A DNA stretch of 64,000 nucleotides, taken from the NCBI GenBank assembly GCA_019454165.1, contig CP075367.1, positions 317,971-381,970 on the forward strand. Reading direction: 5' to 3'. This DNA is from Anaerolineales bacterium (lineage in GTDB: Bacteria > Chloroflexota > Anaerolineae > Anaerolineales > UBA11579). The notes under the pieces were generated by a model that was not told the DNA's origin, searched no databases, and saw only the letters and a program-made list of their open reading frames with translations. The translations under genes and the position numbers were made by a program. Positions 32,527-40,807 of the stretch are shown here, piece by piece (within the stretch, counting starts at the first letter, position 1; each line of letters begins with the position of its first letter).

Positions 32527-34977
32527 ATGCCAGAGTATGTTGAACTAGCCGTTAACGTCCCCAAAGTTTCAGGCGTCTTTCACTATCACGTCCCGCCCGA
32601 GCTGGAGCAGACCCTGCGCCCCGGCCATCTCGTGCTGGCGCCCTTCGGCAAGCTGGTCGTGCAGGGCGTCGTGCTGCGCCGCGTAGATCAGCCTGAGGTC
32701 GCCGAGACCCGCCCCATCGACAGCCTGCTCGATGACCAGCCGGTGCTCACCGCCGCCCAGATCGAGCTCGCCCGCCAGCTGGCCCACAGCACCCTGGCGC
32801 CGCTGGCCGCCTGCGTGGCGCTCATGCTGCCGCCTGGCATCAGCCAGGCGGCCGATGTGCTCTACAGCCTCACGGATACCGCCGCCCCCGCTGACCTGCC
32901 CGCCGCTCAACGCCTGGTGCTGGATACGCTGACCCGCCGCGGCCCGCTGCGCACCCGCCAGCTGGACAAGGCCCTGCCGCGCCGCAACTGGCGCGCCTCG
33001 ATCCGCGCTCTGCAAGGCCGCGGGCTCATCACCACCCAGCCCGTGATCCCCATGCCGCGCCAAAAGGCCAAGCTGGTGCGCACGGCTCGCCTGTTGCATT
33101 CCCCGCCACCCGAGCTCAAGCTCGGCAAGACCGCCGCCACCCACGCTCGCCGCACTGCCCTGCTGGAAGTCTTGCAGCGTGAGAGCGGCCCCACCGCCAC
33201 CGAGTGGCTGTACGCCGAAAGCGGCGCAAAACTGGCCGATCTACGCTTCTTAGAAGAACAAGGCTACGTTGAACTCGGCGAGGCGGAGCAGCTGCGCGAC
33301 CCATTGGTGGGTTTGCAAACCGCAATGGATGTTGCCCTCAGGCTGACCCCGGCTCAGGATGCTGCCTGGCGCGCCGTCGAAACTGCGCTCAGCAGCCCGG
33401 ATCCCAAGCCCATCCTGCTTCACGGCGTCACCAGCTCCGGCAAGACCGAGATCTATCTGCGCGCCGTGGCCCATGCGCTGGAAGCTGGTCGCACTGCGCT
33501 CGTGCTGGTGCCCGAGATCGCCCTGACCCCCCAAACCGTGCAGCGCTTCTTTGCCCGCTTCGGAAACCAGGTCGGCTTGCTGCACTCCGAGCTCTCCGAC
33601 GGCGAACGCTACGACACCTGGCGCCGCGTCCGCCGCGGCGAGTTGCGCGTCGTTGTCGGCCCGCGCAGCGCGCTCTTCGCTCCGCTCGAGAACATCGGCC
33701 TCATCGTGCTCGATGAAGAGCACGATGACAGCTATTACGAAGCCCAGCAAGACGTGCACTATCACGCCCGCAGCGCCGCGTTGCAACTTGGCAAAATTTC
33801 CAACGCGCTGGTGCTGCTCGGCTCCGCCACGCCGGATGTAGGCAGCTACACCCAAGCCCGCAGCGACGCTTGGCAGCTCTTGCAGTTGCCCGAACGCGTC
33901 CAGGCCCACGGCGCCATCGGCGACGCCATCGGCAAAGCGCCGGAGCTGCCGCCGGTCGAAGTCATCGACATGCGCCGCGAGCTCAAAGCTGGCAACCGTT
34001 CCATCTTCAGCCGCGCCCTGCAAACTGAGCTGGAGCAGGTGCTGCAGCGCAGCCAGCAAGCCATCCTGTTCCTCAACCGCCGCGGCAGCGCCACCTACGT
34101 CTTCTGCCGCGATTGCGGCCATGTGATGCGCTGCCCCAACTGCGAGACCCCGCTGGCGCAGCATGGCAGTGGCGAGCTGGCGCAGGAGCTGGTCTGCCAC
34201 CAGTGCGGCTACCAGCGCACACTGCCGCAGCGCTGCCCCAATTGCGAAAGCGCCCAGATCCGCCACTACGGCACCGGCACCGAAAGCGTGGTGAAGGAGC
34301 TGGCCCGCCTGCTCCCCAGCGCCCGCAGCCTGCGTTGGGACCGTGACAGCACCCGCACCAAAGGCGCCCACGAGCGCATCCTCTACCAGTTCGCCGAGCA
34401 CCAGGCCGATGTGCTCGTCGGCACGCAGATGCTCACCAAAGGGCTTGACTTGCCCAAGGTGACCCTGGTGGGCGTGGTGCTGGCTGATGTCGGCTTGCAG
34501 CTGCCCCACTACCGCGCCGCCGAGCGTGTCTTCCAGTTGCTCACCCAGGTCGCCGGGCGCGCCGGGCGCAGTGCGCTGGGCGGCCGCGTCATCTTCCAGA
34601 CCTTCCAGCCGCAGCACTACGCCATCCAGGCCGCCGCCGCGCACGACTATGCCGGCTTCTACGAAACCGAGAGCGCCTACCGCCGCCAGCTGCGCTACCC
34701 GCCCTTTGCCCAACTCGTGCGCATGGAGTTCCGCCATCTGGATGCCCGCAAGGCCGAGCAGGAGGCCGGCGCCCTGGCCGCCGAGCTGCACGCCCAGATC
34801 GCCCGCCAGGGCCGCGGGGCTACCGATGTCATCGGCCCGGCGCCCAGCTTCCATGCCCGCGTCAACAAGGAATACCGCTGGCAGTTGCTGCTGCGCGGCC
34901 CGCAGCCGGCCGAGCTGCTGCGTGGCCTGCGATTGCCCGGCTGGCGCATCGAGGTAAACCCGCCTGCGCCACTATAA
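32527..34977 (+). CDS. priA: Primosomal protein N' (replication restart helicase)
   Basis: This 816-residue PriA has an N-terminal DNA-binding domain, a helicase core and a zinc-binding insertion. Walker A is GVTSSGKTE, DEAH-box is DEEH, and the Cys-pair motifs CRDCG, CPNC, CHQCG and CPNC fall at about residues 528-580. The helicase motif QVAGRAGR is intact. PriA reloads the replisome at stalled forks. The gene is 15 bases downstream of the phosphatase-like gene and 18 bases upstream of a phosphoribosyltransferase. Confidence 0.97.
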   Translation: MPEYVELAVNVPKVSGVFHYHVPPELEQTLRPGHLVLAPFGKLVVQGVVLRRVDQPEVAETRPIDSLLDDQPVLTAAQIELARQLAHSTLAPLAACVALMLPPGISQAADVLYSLTDTAAPADLPAAQRLVLDTLTRRGPLRTRQLDKALPRRNWRASIRALQGRGLITTQPVIPMPRQKAKLVRTARLLHSPPPELKLGKTAATHARRTALLEVLQRESGPTATEWLYAESGAKLADLRFLEEQGYVELGEAEQLRDPLVGLQTAMDVALRLTPAQDAAWRAVETALSSPDPKPILLHGVTSSGKTEIYLRAVAHALEAGRTALVLVPEIALTPQTVQRFFARFGNQVGLLHSELSDGERYDTWRRVRRGELRVVVGPRSALFAPLENIGLIVLDEEHDDSYYEAQQDVHYHARSAALQLGKISNALVLLGSATPDVGSYTQARSDAWQLLQLPERVQAHGAIGDAIGKAPELPPVEVIDMRRELKAGNRSIFSRALQTELEQVLQRSQQAILFLNRRGSATYVFCRDCGHVMRCPNCETPLAQHGSGELAQELVCHQCGYQRTLPQRCPNCESAQIRHYGTGTESVVKELARLLPSARSLRWDRDSTRTKGAHERILYQFAEHQADVLVGTQMLTKGLDLPKVTLVGVVLADVGLQLPHYRAAERVFQLLTQVAGRAGRSALGGRVIFQTFQPQHYAIQAAAAHDYAGFYETESAYRRQLRYPPFAQLVRMEFRHLDARKAEQEAGALAAELHAQIARQGRGATDVIGPAPSFHARVNKEYRWQLLLRGPQPAELLRGLRLPGWRIEVNPPAPL

Positions 34978-34995
34978 TGTTTTGAGGAGTTGCCT

Positions 34996-35490
34996 GTGCG
35001 CCGTGAATTAGTCAGTTGGGAAGAAGTCCAGCATCTCATCAACCTGCTCATCCAGCAATTCGAGCATGATTTTGAGGCCATGCTGATGGTCACCCGCGGC
35101 GGGATCGTGCCCGGCGGCATGCTGGCCGAGCGCATGGGCCTGGCCGAGATCCTCACCGCCGCGGTGGACTTCCCCGCCCAAATGGAGATCGCCCGCCAAA
35201 AAATGCTGGTCTTCCCCAAATTTGTGCAATTCCCAGACGATGAATTGCTGCGCGGCCGCCGTATTCTAGTGGTGGATGATGTCTGGGGTTCCGGCCGCAC
35301 CAGCACCGCCGTAAAGAACCGCGTCTCGGCTGCTGGCGGCATGCCTTTCACCAGCGTGCTGCACTTCAACCCCCACCGCAACCTGTTCGATAACACCCGC
35401 CCGGATTATTTCGCTGCCAGTACGGACGCCTTCATCGTCTACCCCTGGGAGCACGAGCCTACGACAGGCTGGGCCATGCGGGACTATTAG
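34996..35490 (+). CDS. Purine-type phosphoribosyltransferase
   Basis: This 164-residue type I PRTase carries the PRPP-binding motif VVDDVWGSGRT and a hood region. The N-terminal MVTRGGIVPGG loop fits xanthine/hypoxanthine or guanine PRTases, but the purine specificity cannot be assigned. The GTG at 34996 is chosen because AGGAG lies six bases upstream. A TTG six bases earlier would be too close to that site. It follows priA by 18 bases and probably shares its transcript. Confidence 0.88.
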   Translation: MRRELVSWEEVQHLINLLIQQFEHDFEAMLMVTRGGIVPGGMLAERMGLAEILTAAVDFPAQMEIARQKMLVFPKFVQFPDDELLRGRRILVVDDVWGSGRTSTAVKNRVSAAGGMPFTSVLHFNPHRNLFDNTRPDYFAASTDAFIVYPWEHEPTTGWAMRDY

Positions 35491-35765
35491 GTTTGTCATT
35501 CCGAGCGCAGCGAGGAATCCGTTAAGAGCCAATCTGACCGCAGCCGATTTCTGAACAAACATCGTAGGGGCGCAGCATGCTGCGCCCCTACATAATCCCG
35601 TGTCATTCTGACCGGGTTTGAGAAGCTACACCGGATCGCCGAAGCCAGATCAGGGAAGAATCCTTGCTGGCATGTCTTCTATGCAGTGACTATTTGTGAA
35701 TCACGGGCTGCGTGGAAGCGGGTAAAAAAAACAGATTGCTTCGCTGCGCTCGCAATGACGGGGTA
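35491..35765. repeat. Repeat-rich intergenic region: CATTCCGAG / GGGGCG / CAATGAC elements
   Basis: No gene is supported. The region contains GTCATTCCGAG with GAGGAATCC (35495-35520), a perfect 28-base palindrome GTAGGGGCGCAGCA / TGCTGCGCCCCTAC at 35564-35591, a GTGTCATTCTGACC fragment, and GATTGCTTCG-CGCTCGCAATGAC at about 35730-35759. These three element types recur in the 50.9-53 kb region. Confidence 0.75.
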
Positions 35766-36302
35766 CTACTGCGCCACCAACTCCGCGTACTTGCTGCGCA
35801 GCTTGCTCAACTTCGGCGGGATCACCGCCATGCAATAGCCTGAGAACGGATTGCGCTCGAAGTAATTGTGGTGATACTCCTCGGCCACGAAGAAGTCGCC
35901 CAGCGGCGCCACTTCTGTCACGATCGGGCGGGCATACTCGCCGGCGTGCTCGCGGATGAACGCCTCGGCCTGGGCGCGCTGCGCCTCGTCCGCATACAAG
36001 ATCACCGAGCGATACTGCGTGCCGATGTCGTTGCCCTGGCGGTTCAGCGTCGTCGGGTCGTGGGTGGCGAAGAACGCCGTCAGCAGGTCGCCGTAGCTCA
36101 CCACGGCCGGGTCGTACTCCACCCGCACTACCTCGGCGAAGCCCGTGCGTCCGGTGCACACCAGCTCGTAGCTAGGCGCCTTGGCGCCTGCCGGCCCGCC
36201 GGCGTAGCCGGGCTCGATCCGGGTCACACCCTTCAATATCTTGAGCGCGGCCTCAGTGCACCAAAAGCACCCGCCGCCGAATACAGCTGTTTGCGTTGTC
36301 AT
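35766..36302 (-). CDS. msrA: Peptide methionine sulfoxide reductase A
   Basis: This 178-residue MsrA reduces methionine-S-sulfoxide in proteins and free form. The catalytic motif GCFWC is near residue 11, the substrate-binding residues in EYHHNYFERNP are present, and the resolving cysteine is in SGYCMAVI. The gene is on the minus strand, preceded by a repeat-type spacer. No msrB is adjacent. Confidence 0.97.
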   Translation of the reverse strand: MTTQTAVFGGGCFWCTEAALKILKGVTRIEPGYAGGPAGAKAPSYELVCTGRTGFAEVVRVEYDPAVVSYGDLLTAFFATHDPTTLNRQGNDIGTQYRSVILYADEAQRAQAEAFIREHAGEYARPIVTEVAPLGDFFVAEEYHHNYFERNPFSGYCMAVIPPKLSKLRSKYAELVAQ

Positions 36303-36316
36303 AGCTCTATCCTACA

Positions 36317-36396
36317 AGCTAGTGATGAGTGCGCAGTGAACGGTCATCAGGAGTTTTGGTTGCCCTGATCACCCATCACAGCTCACAAATTCACTC
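36317..36396. repeat. ATCACTGA-type repeat between msrA and a Rossmann protein gene
   Basis: GATGAGTGCGCAGTGAACGG and CCCATCACAGCTCACA face each other across a short spacer. This is the third locus of this family in the window. Confidence 0.65.
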
Positions 36397-38088
36397 TTAC
36401 TGCTTCCCTCGTCGCCCCTCATCTTCGTTGATCGCCACCCAACCGGCCATCTCGCCGATCTCGAAGCGGTCATCGTCGGCCCATTCGCGCACGGAGGAAT
36501 ATGCCCGGTCATAGCGTGACGAGCTGTCGTTGCCACTCAGCTGCTCCTTCACCATGGCGCGGATGCCTTGCAGGCGTTGCTGCCACTGCGCCATGTTCGC
36601 CACCGTCAGATCCACCCAGCCGTTGTGGGCATTCTCAGACTTGACCACCGGCCCGCGCAGAATACGCTGGCCGTCTGAGAGCAGGATCGGCAGCCCCACG
36701 GAGATCATCTCCTGGCGCAGCTTGGCGTCGTTGCCCACCCGCGCCTCCAGCTTGGCGGCCATCTGCTCCGGCGTATCGGCCAGGGCATTGCCCATCTTGT
36801 TGCCGTACTCCTGCTTGAGCAGGAAGGCTTCGAACATCAGCTTGGACATGCGCGGCGGCCCGAGGATCTCGAACGCAACCGATTCGCCGTGCTGCTCGCT
36901 CAGCTCGCGCAGGCGGCGCAGCGCCGAATCGCGCAGCGTGCCGGCCCGGAAGCTGGGCCCCATCACCGCGCTGTCGAGCGCGGCCACAATGTCGCGGCCC
37001 GTGTTGCCGCCCATGATCTCGCGCACTACGTTGAAGGCGATCTCCTCCGGTGTCACGAACTCCATCTGCCCGTACGAGGTGATGGCGGCAAAGTCGCCCG
37101 CCGCGAACAGGCCGTTCTCGCCGGTGTTGATGTACACCGCTTCCATCGCTTTCCCCGTGGCCGCGCCGAACTCGCCGCTCGGTATCAAGTTTGCCTCGTT
37201 CAACGGCAAGGCTTGCTCCGGCGGGCAGTCGTACAGCATGAAGTCTTTGCCGCCGCGGCTGATCTTGCCGTAGCCGATCTCTTTCCAGGCGATCAGCGCG
37301 GTGGGCTTGAACTCCTTGACCACCGTGGGGCCGCCCGGCGTGCGCGCCATTAGGAAAGTGAGCAGCGATTGCGCGCCGGCCAGCGCGGCTTTGGACATCA
37401 GTACCCGCGAGGGCTTCTCTTCGCCGTGCGTGTAGGGGATATTGAGGCCCATGCCGCCGGTGCCGCTGGTGCCCACCTTGACATAGGCCTGCGTGCCGGC
37501 TTCCAGCATGGCTTCATGCATGATCTGGATGTGGCGCACCAACTGCGGGATGTATAGCGAGGCCAGCAGCTGCTCGATCTCGTCCGGCCAGTTGGTTTCC
37601 GGGTTGCCCTTGGCGATCTCGCTCTGCAGCTTGCGCGCGTAGGCGTAGATGTTCTGATAGGCCACGCCGGTGGACGTGTTGATCGCGTCCACCACGATGT
37701 GGGCCGGCTCACCGTCCAGCCCTTGGGCCTTGCCGGTGATGAGCTGGTACAGCAGGGATGCGCTCAGGATCTCGTCGTTGAGCTCATCCACGATGTCGTT
37801 GATGAGCACCTTGCGCTTGGCCGGGTCGGCCAGGATGGCGTTGCGGGGCGGGTTCTCCGCCTCCTGCCATTCGGCGCGCACGAAAATGTCTCCCCAGGCG
37901 GAGAGGAACTTGGTCTTACTATTCGGGAAAGCTGCTTTCAGCTCTGCGATGGCCTGATCTGATTCGGATCTCTTTAGTGAGGCGACTATCAACCGGGCAG
38001 GCTCGTGCGCCAACAGCTCCCGGCACACGGCGTTGCCCACCAACCCAAAACCACCCAAGACAAGGGCATTCTTTCCACGAATATCCAT
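36397..38088 (-). CDS. Large Rossmann-fold (NAD(P)-dependent) protein, unknown substrate
   Basis: This 563-residue protein begins with a nucleotide-binding loop (NALVLGGFGLVGNAVCREL) typical of SDR/epimerase or saccharopine-dehydrogenase-like Rossmann folds. A long, well-conserved extension follows (VGTSGTGGMGLNIPYTHGE, KEFKPTALIAWKEIGYG, INTGENGLFAAGDFAAITSYGQMEFV). I do not recognise a characterised family of this length. The order of segments suggests one enzyme, not a fusion. The substrate and pathway are unknown. It starts with ATG and stands alone, with repeats on its 3' side. Confidence 0.78.
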   Translation of the reverse strand: MDIRGKNALVLGGFGLVGNAVCRELLAHEPARLIVASLKRSESDQAIAELKAAFPNSKTKFLSAWGDIFVRAEWQEAENPPRNAILADPAKRKVLINDIVDELNDEILSASLLYQLITGKAQGLDGEPAHIVVDAINTSTGVAYQNIYAYARKLQSEIAKGNPETNWPDEIEQLLASLYIPQLVRHIQIMHEAMLEAGTQAYVKVGTSGTGGMGLNIPYTHGEEKPSRVLMSKAALAGAQSLLTFLMARTPGGPTVVKEFKPTALIAWKEIGYGKISRGGKDFMLYDCPPEQALPLNEANLIPSGEFGAATGKAMEAVYINTGENGLFAAGDFAAITSYGQMEFVTPEEIAFNVVREIMGGNTGRDIVAALDSAVMGPSFRAGTLRDSALRRLRELSEQHGESVAFEILGPPRMSKLMFEAFLLKQEYGNKMGNALADTPEQMAAKLEARVGNDAKLRQEMISVGLPILLSDGQRILRGPVVKSENAHNGWVDLTVANMAQWQQRLQGIRAMVKEQLSGNDSSSRYDRAYSSVREWADDDRFEIGEMAGWVAINEDEGRRGKQ

Positions 38089-38151
38089 TCACACGCTCCA
38101 TAGGGATCTACGCCGAAACTGACGCTCCTTTAAGGATACTACGCCTTAAGC

Positions 38152-38192
38152 GCGAAAACTCCCTCGGAAGCTGCTTCCGAGGGAGTTTTCGC
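38152..38192. terminator. Long perfect hairpin, probable terminator
   Basis: The sequence forms 20-base arms (GCGAAAACTCCCTCGGAAGC and its complement) around a single base. The A and T tracts within the arms can act as U-runs on either strand. It ends the leftward HAAS operon, whose stop codon is 4 bases away. Confidence 0.75.
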
Positions 38193-38196
38193 ATAG

Positions 38197-39180
38197 CTAT
38201 TTCTGCTCCGCCACGCCGGAGAGGCCCAGGGCCTCCTCCGGGGTGGGCTTGGGCCGCAGCAGCTTGCGCAGCTCGTTGGCGGCGGTGCCCAGCACGATGA
38301 CGATGGCCACCAGCATCGTCCAGGCGATGCTGGCGAAGACGCGGTCATCCCACGGGCCGGGCTGCAGGATGCGGATGGTGAGCCCGCAGGCGTAGCCCAG
38401 CACGAACACGCTGGCCAGGCTTTGCAGCACCGTGGCCCAACGCGTGAGCCGTGTCCAGCGGCCTTGCAGTAGCTTGGCCGTATTAATGAGCACATCCACC
38501 GCCGAGAGGGCGATGAACCAGGGCAGCAGCCCGGTCAGCCGGGTGAGCACCTCGTGGATCAGCGCCCAGCTGCCGCCGCTGGGCAGCTGGATATCCCAGG
38601 GCAGCGAGCTGAACACGCCCACCATGGCGATCTGCGTGATCAGCTCAGCGATGGTGTCGGCATAGTCCAGCCTATCGGCGGCGGGCAGCAGGGCCGGCAG
38701 CTTGCTCGGATCCCACTCCGGCTCTTCTATCTTGAGGTCGGGCAGGTTGCGGTCGATCACGGCGAAGACCAGCGTGATGACGCCGAAGCTCATCAGCAGC
38801 ACCTTGATGTAGTTGCCGATGACATCGCCCACGCTGAAGTCGAAGCCGGTGTTGGCGATGACCAGCATCATCCCGACCAGGTGCAGCAGGGTGATGATGG
38901 CGCCGCTGATGGTGAGCACGCGGCGGTAGGCCGGCATGACCTGCGGATGGATGAGCGAGTGGCCCACGCCGTAGCTGGCGGCCAGCTTCTCCGGCGGGCC
39001 GTACTCCTTCAGCAGGGCGACGATGCCGGCCTGGTCTTGCTCAGCGGCGGGGTCGAGGCCGCGCTGTTCGGCCGCGTCCAGCAGGGCGGTGCGCAGCTCC
39101 AGCTGCACATCCGCCCGGGTCTTGCCCGGCAGGCGGCGGCCCACGGCTTGTACGTAACGATCGATCAAAGTTTCTTTCAT
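38197..39180 (-). CDS. HAAS-type N-terminal domain membrane protein (paralogue 2)
   Basis: This 327-residue protein has an N-terminal helical domain (DRYVQAVGRRLPGKTRADVQLELRTALLDA) typical of HAAS/DUF1700-like proteins, followed by six or more transmembrane helices. It is 25 bases downstream of a clear paralogue and in the same operon under a PadR regulator. HAAS domains often accompany PadR regulators and are thought to couple signalling to the membrane. The ATG at 39180 restores alignment with the paralogue. The upstream frame extension is non-coding. Confidence 0.83.
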   Translation of the reverse strand: MKETLIDRYVQAVGRRLPGKTRADVQLELRTALLDAAEQRGLDPAAEQDQAGIVALLKEYGPPEKLAASYGVGHSLIHPQVMPAYRRVLTISGAIITLLHLVGMMLVIANTGFDFSVGDVIGNYIKVLLMSFGVITLVFAVIDRNLPDLKIEEPEWDPSKLPALLPAADRLDYADTIAELITQIAMVGVFSSLPWDIQLPSGGSWALIHEVLTRLTGLLPWFIALSAVDVLINTAKLLQGRWTRLTRWATVLQSLASVFVLGYACGLTIRILQPGPWDDRVFASIAWTMLVAIVIVLGTAANELRKLLRPKPTPEEALGLSGVAEQK

Positions 39181-39205
39181 GGTTTCTCTCTGCGCGCAGG
39201 CGCGC

Positions 39206-40180
39206 TTACTTTCCAATTCTTTCGATGATGCGCTCAAGGCTGAGCCCAGGCTGCTCGCCGCGCAGCAGCACGAACAGCTGCTTGGCGGCCTCCAGCACCA
39301 TGATGGCCACGGCCACCGAGAGGCCGAACTTGACCAGGTTGTCCACCACGGCGATGTTCACGATCTCGGCGTTCTGGATGATGGTGTAGAGCACGAAGAT
39401 GCTGGCGAGCTGCAGCACGAACTCGCCGGCGCGCAGGACGCGGCTCCAGCGGCGGGCGCGGTAGACCAGCGCCTTGAGCGCCAGCTCGCCCAGCCACAGC
39501 GCGGTCAGCCAGGGCACGTAGGCCAGGAAGCTCTCGGCCAGCACGGGGAAGACGCGGGCGCCGCCGTCATCCCAGCCGATGATGCCGATCCAGTGCGGTG
39601 CGAAGTTGAACATCAGCAGAGCGGCGATGGTGAAGATGATGCCGACCAGCTCTTCGGTGCGGTTGACGCGGTCTGGGTCTTTGATGGCGGGCAGTTTGCG
39701 CGGGTCCCAGGCCGGGTCAGCCTTGGAGGGCTTGATGACCTTGAAGCCTTCGAGCAGATAGAAGACGAAGGCCACCACGCCGAAGTTGAGCAGCATGTTG
39801 TCTACATAGTTGGCCATGAAGCTGCCCCACCATTCGAGGCTGAGGCCGCCGCGGTTGATCTGCAGCACCAGGCCGATGAGATGCACGATGGTGATCACGA
39901 CGGCGGCGATGCCGTAGCTGAGGCGGAAGGCCGGGAAGGCGGCCGGGCTGATGAGGAAGCGCTCCGGGTGGTAGCGGGCGGCGAAGTGCTCCGGCTCGCC
40001 GAATTCGCCCAACAGGGCTGCGATGCCATCGGCGTCCTCCGGCTTGGCGGGGTCGAGCCCGCGCTCGGCCATGGCGTCGTGCAGGGTGCTGCGCAGCTCC
40101 AGCTGCACGTCGGCGCGGGTCTTGGCGGGCAGGTGCGCGCCGACCTCGTGGATGTAGCGGTCGATCAGGGTGTCGGTCAT
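39206..40180 (-). CDS. HAAS-type N-terminal domain membrane protein (paralogue 1)
   Basis: The 324-residue protein has the same architecture as the previous one: DRYIHEVGAHLPAKTRADVQLELRSTLHDA, a YGP/FGEPEHFAARYHP segment, then six or more transmembrane helices with WDPRKLPA between them. Conserved patches show tandem duplication. Its start overlaps the PadR stop by 4 bases (ATGA), so it is translationally coupled to the regulator. Function is inferred from context: an envelope sensor or effector controlled by PadR. Confidence 0.84.
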   Translation of the reverse strand: MTDTLIDRYIHEVGAHLPAKTRADVQLELRSTLHDAMAERGLDPAKPEDADGIAALLGEFGEPEHFAARYHPERFLISPAAFPAFRLSYGIAAVVITIVHLIGLVLQINRGGLSLEWWGSFMANYVDNMLLNFGVVAFVFYLLEGFKVIKPSKADPAWDPRKLPAIKDPDRVNRTEELVGIIFTIAALLMFNFAPHWIGIIGWDDGGARVFPVLAESFLAYVPWLTALWLGELALKALVYRARRWSRVLRAGEFVLQLASIFVLYTIIQNAEIVNIAVVDNLVKFGLSVAVAIMVLEAAKQLFVLLRGEQPGLSLERIIERIGK

Positions 40181-40533
40181 TTTGTTCCTCCGGTGAGCAG
40201 GCTGTTTAGCGCGGCGCTGAGGGCCTGCCATTCGTGGGTAAGGTCGCCCAGCGCCTGGCGGCCCTGGGGGCTGATGCGGTAGTAGCGGCGCGGCCGCGCC
40301 TCATCCACCACGCGCCATTCGCTCTCGAGCAGGCCCTGGGCCTCGAGCCGGCGCAGCAGGGGGTACAGCGTGCCCTCGGGGATATCCATGCCGCGGGCGG
40401 CGAGCTGCTGTTTGAGCGAGTAGCCGTATTCGGGCTGGCCGAGCTGGCTGAGCACGGCCAGGCCAAGGGCGCCACGGCGCAGCTCGCCGATGAGGCCTTC
40501 GAGCAGGGTTGGGTACTCCTCTTTGGTTACCAT
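40177..40533 (-). CDS. PadR-family transcriptional regulator
   Basis: This 118-residue winged-helix protein has the PadR signature (LGLAVLSQLGQPEYGYSLKQQL, then IPEGTLYPLLRRLEAQGLLES and RRYYRISPQGRQAL). It heads the operon with two HAAS-domain membrane proteins and probably represses it. A promoter and a GTGT-N15-ACAC dyad lie directly upstream, and no Shine-Dalgarno is visible before the ATG. Confidence 0.93.
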   Translation of the reverse strand: MVTKEEYPTLLEGLIGELRRGALGLAVLSQLGQPEYGYSLKQQLAARGMDIPEGTLYPLLRRLEAQGLLESEWRVVDEARPRRYYRISPQGRQALGDLTHEWQALSAALNSLLTGGTK

Positions 40534-40570
40534 ACGGTGTACTATACTGTATATAACACAGTATTGTCAA
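40534..40570 (-). promoter_or_regulatory. PadR promoter with overlapping operator, likely leaderless
   Basis: On the minus strand, -35 TTGACA (40570-40565) is followed after 18 bases by -10 TATAGT (40546-40541). The expected start site is at about 40534, one base before the ATG. A GTGT-N15-ACAC dyad (40537-40559) overlaps the promoter and fits PadR-type operators. The missing ribosome binding site agrees with a leaderless mRNA. Confidence 0.55.
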
Positions 40571-40807
40571 GGTCAAGTATAGAAACTTCTTCTTTCTCTT
40601 TTCAGGGGCGCTGCCCCTGTGACCCCGCTGGGCGGAACCAAAGTTGGTTCCCCCAGACCCCCTCCGCAAACGTTCGGTCTGGCGTTTGCAACCTGAGGTG
40701 TGCTCTGAGGGTCCCGCGCCGCAGGTTTGATGGTTTTTGCATTCTGAGGCATGCCAGGTGGAACTGTGCGCATTGCTTGCGATGGCGAAGCTGCCCTGAG
40801 AAAAGTT
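40571..40807. other. Non-coding region with short inverted repeats
   Basis: The spacer between the PadR and RepA-like genes has no supported gene. It contains several small inverted repeats: CAGGGGC-GCTG..CCCCTG (about 40603-40619), ACCAAAGTTGGT and CGCAAACG...CGTTTGC. They give it a structured look, like a degenerate mobile element end. Confidence 0.55.

Noticed and set aside
33250..34854. 534-codon antisense frame inside priA
   Set aside because: Shadow frame without motif or ribosome binding site.
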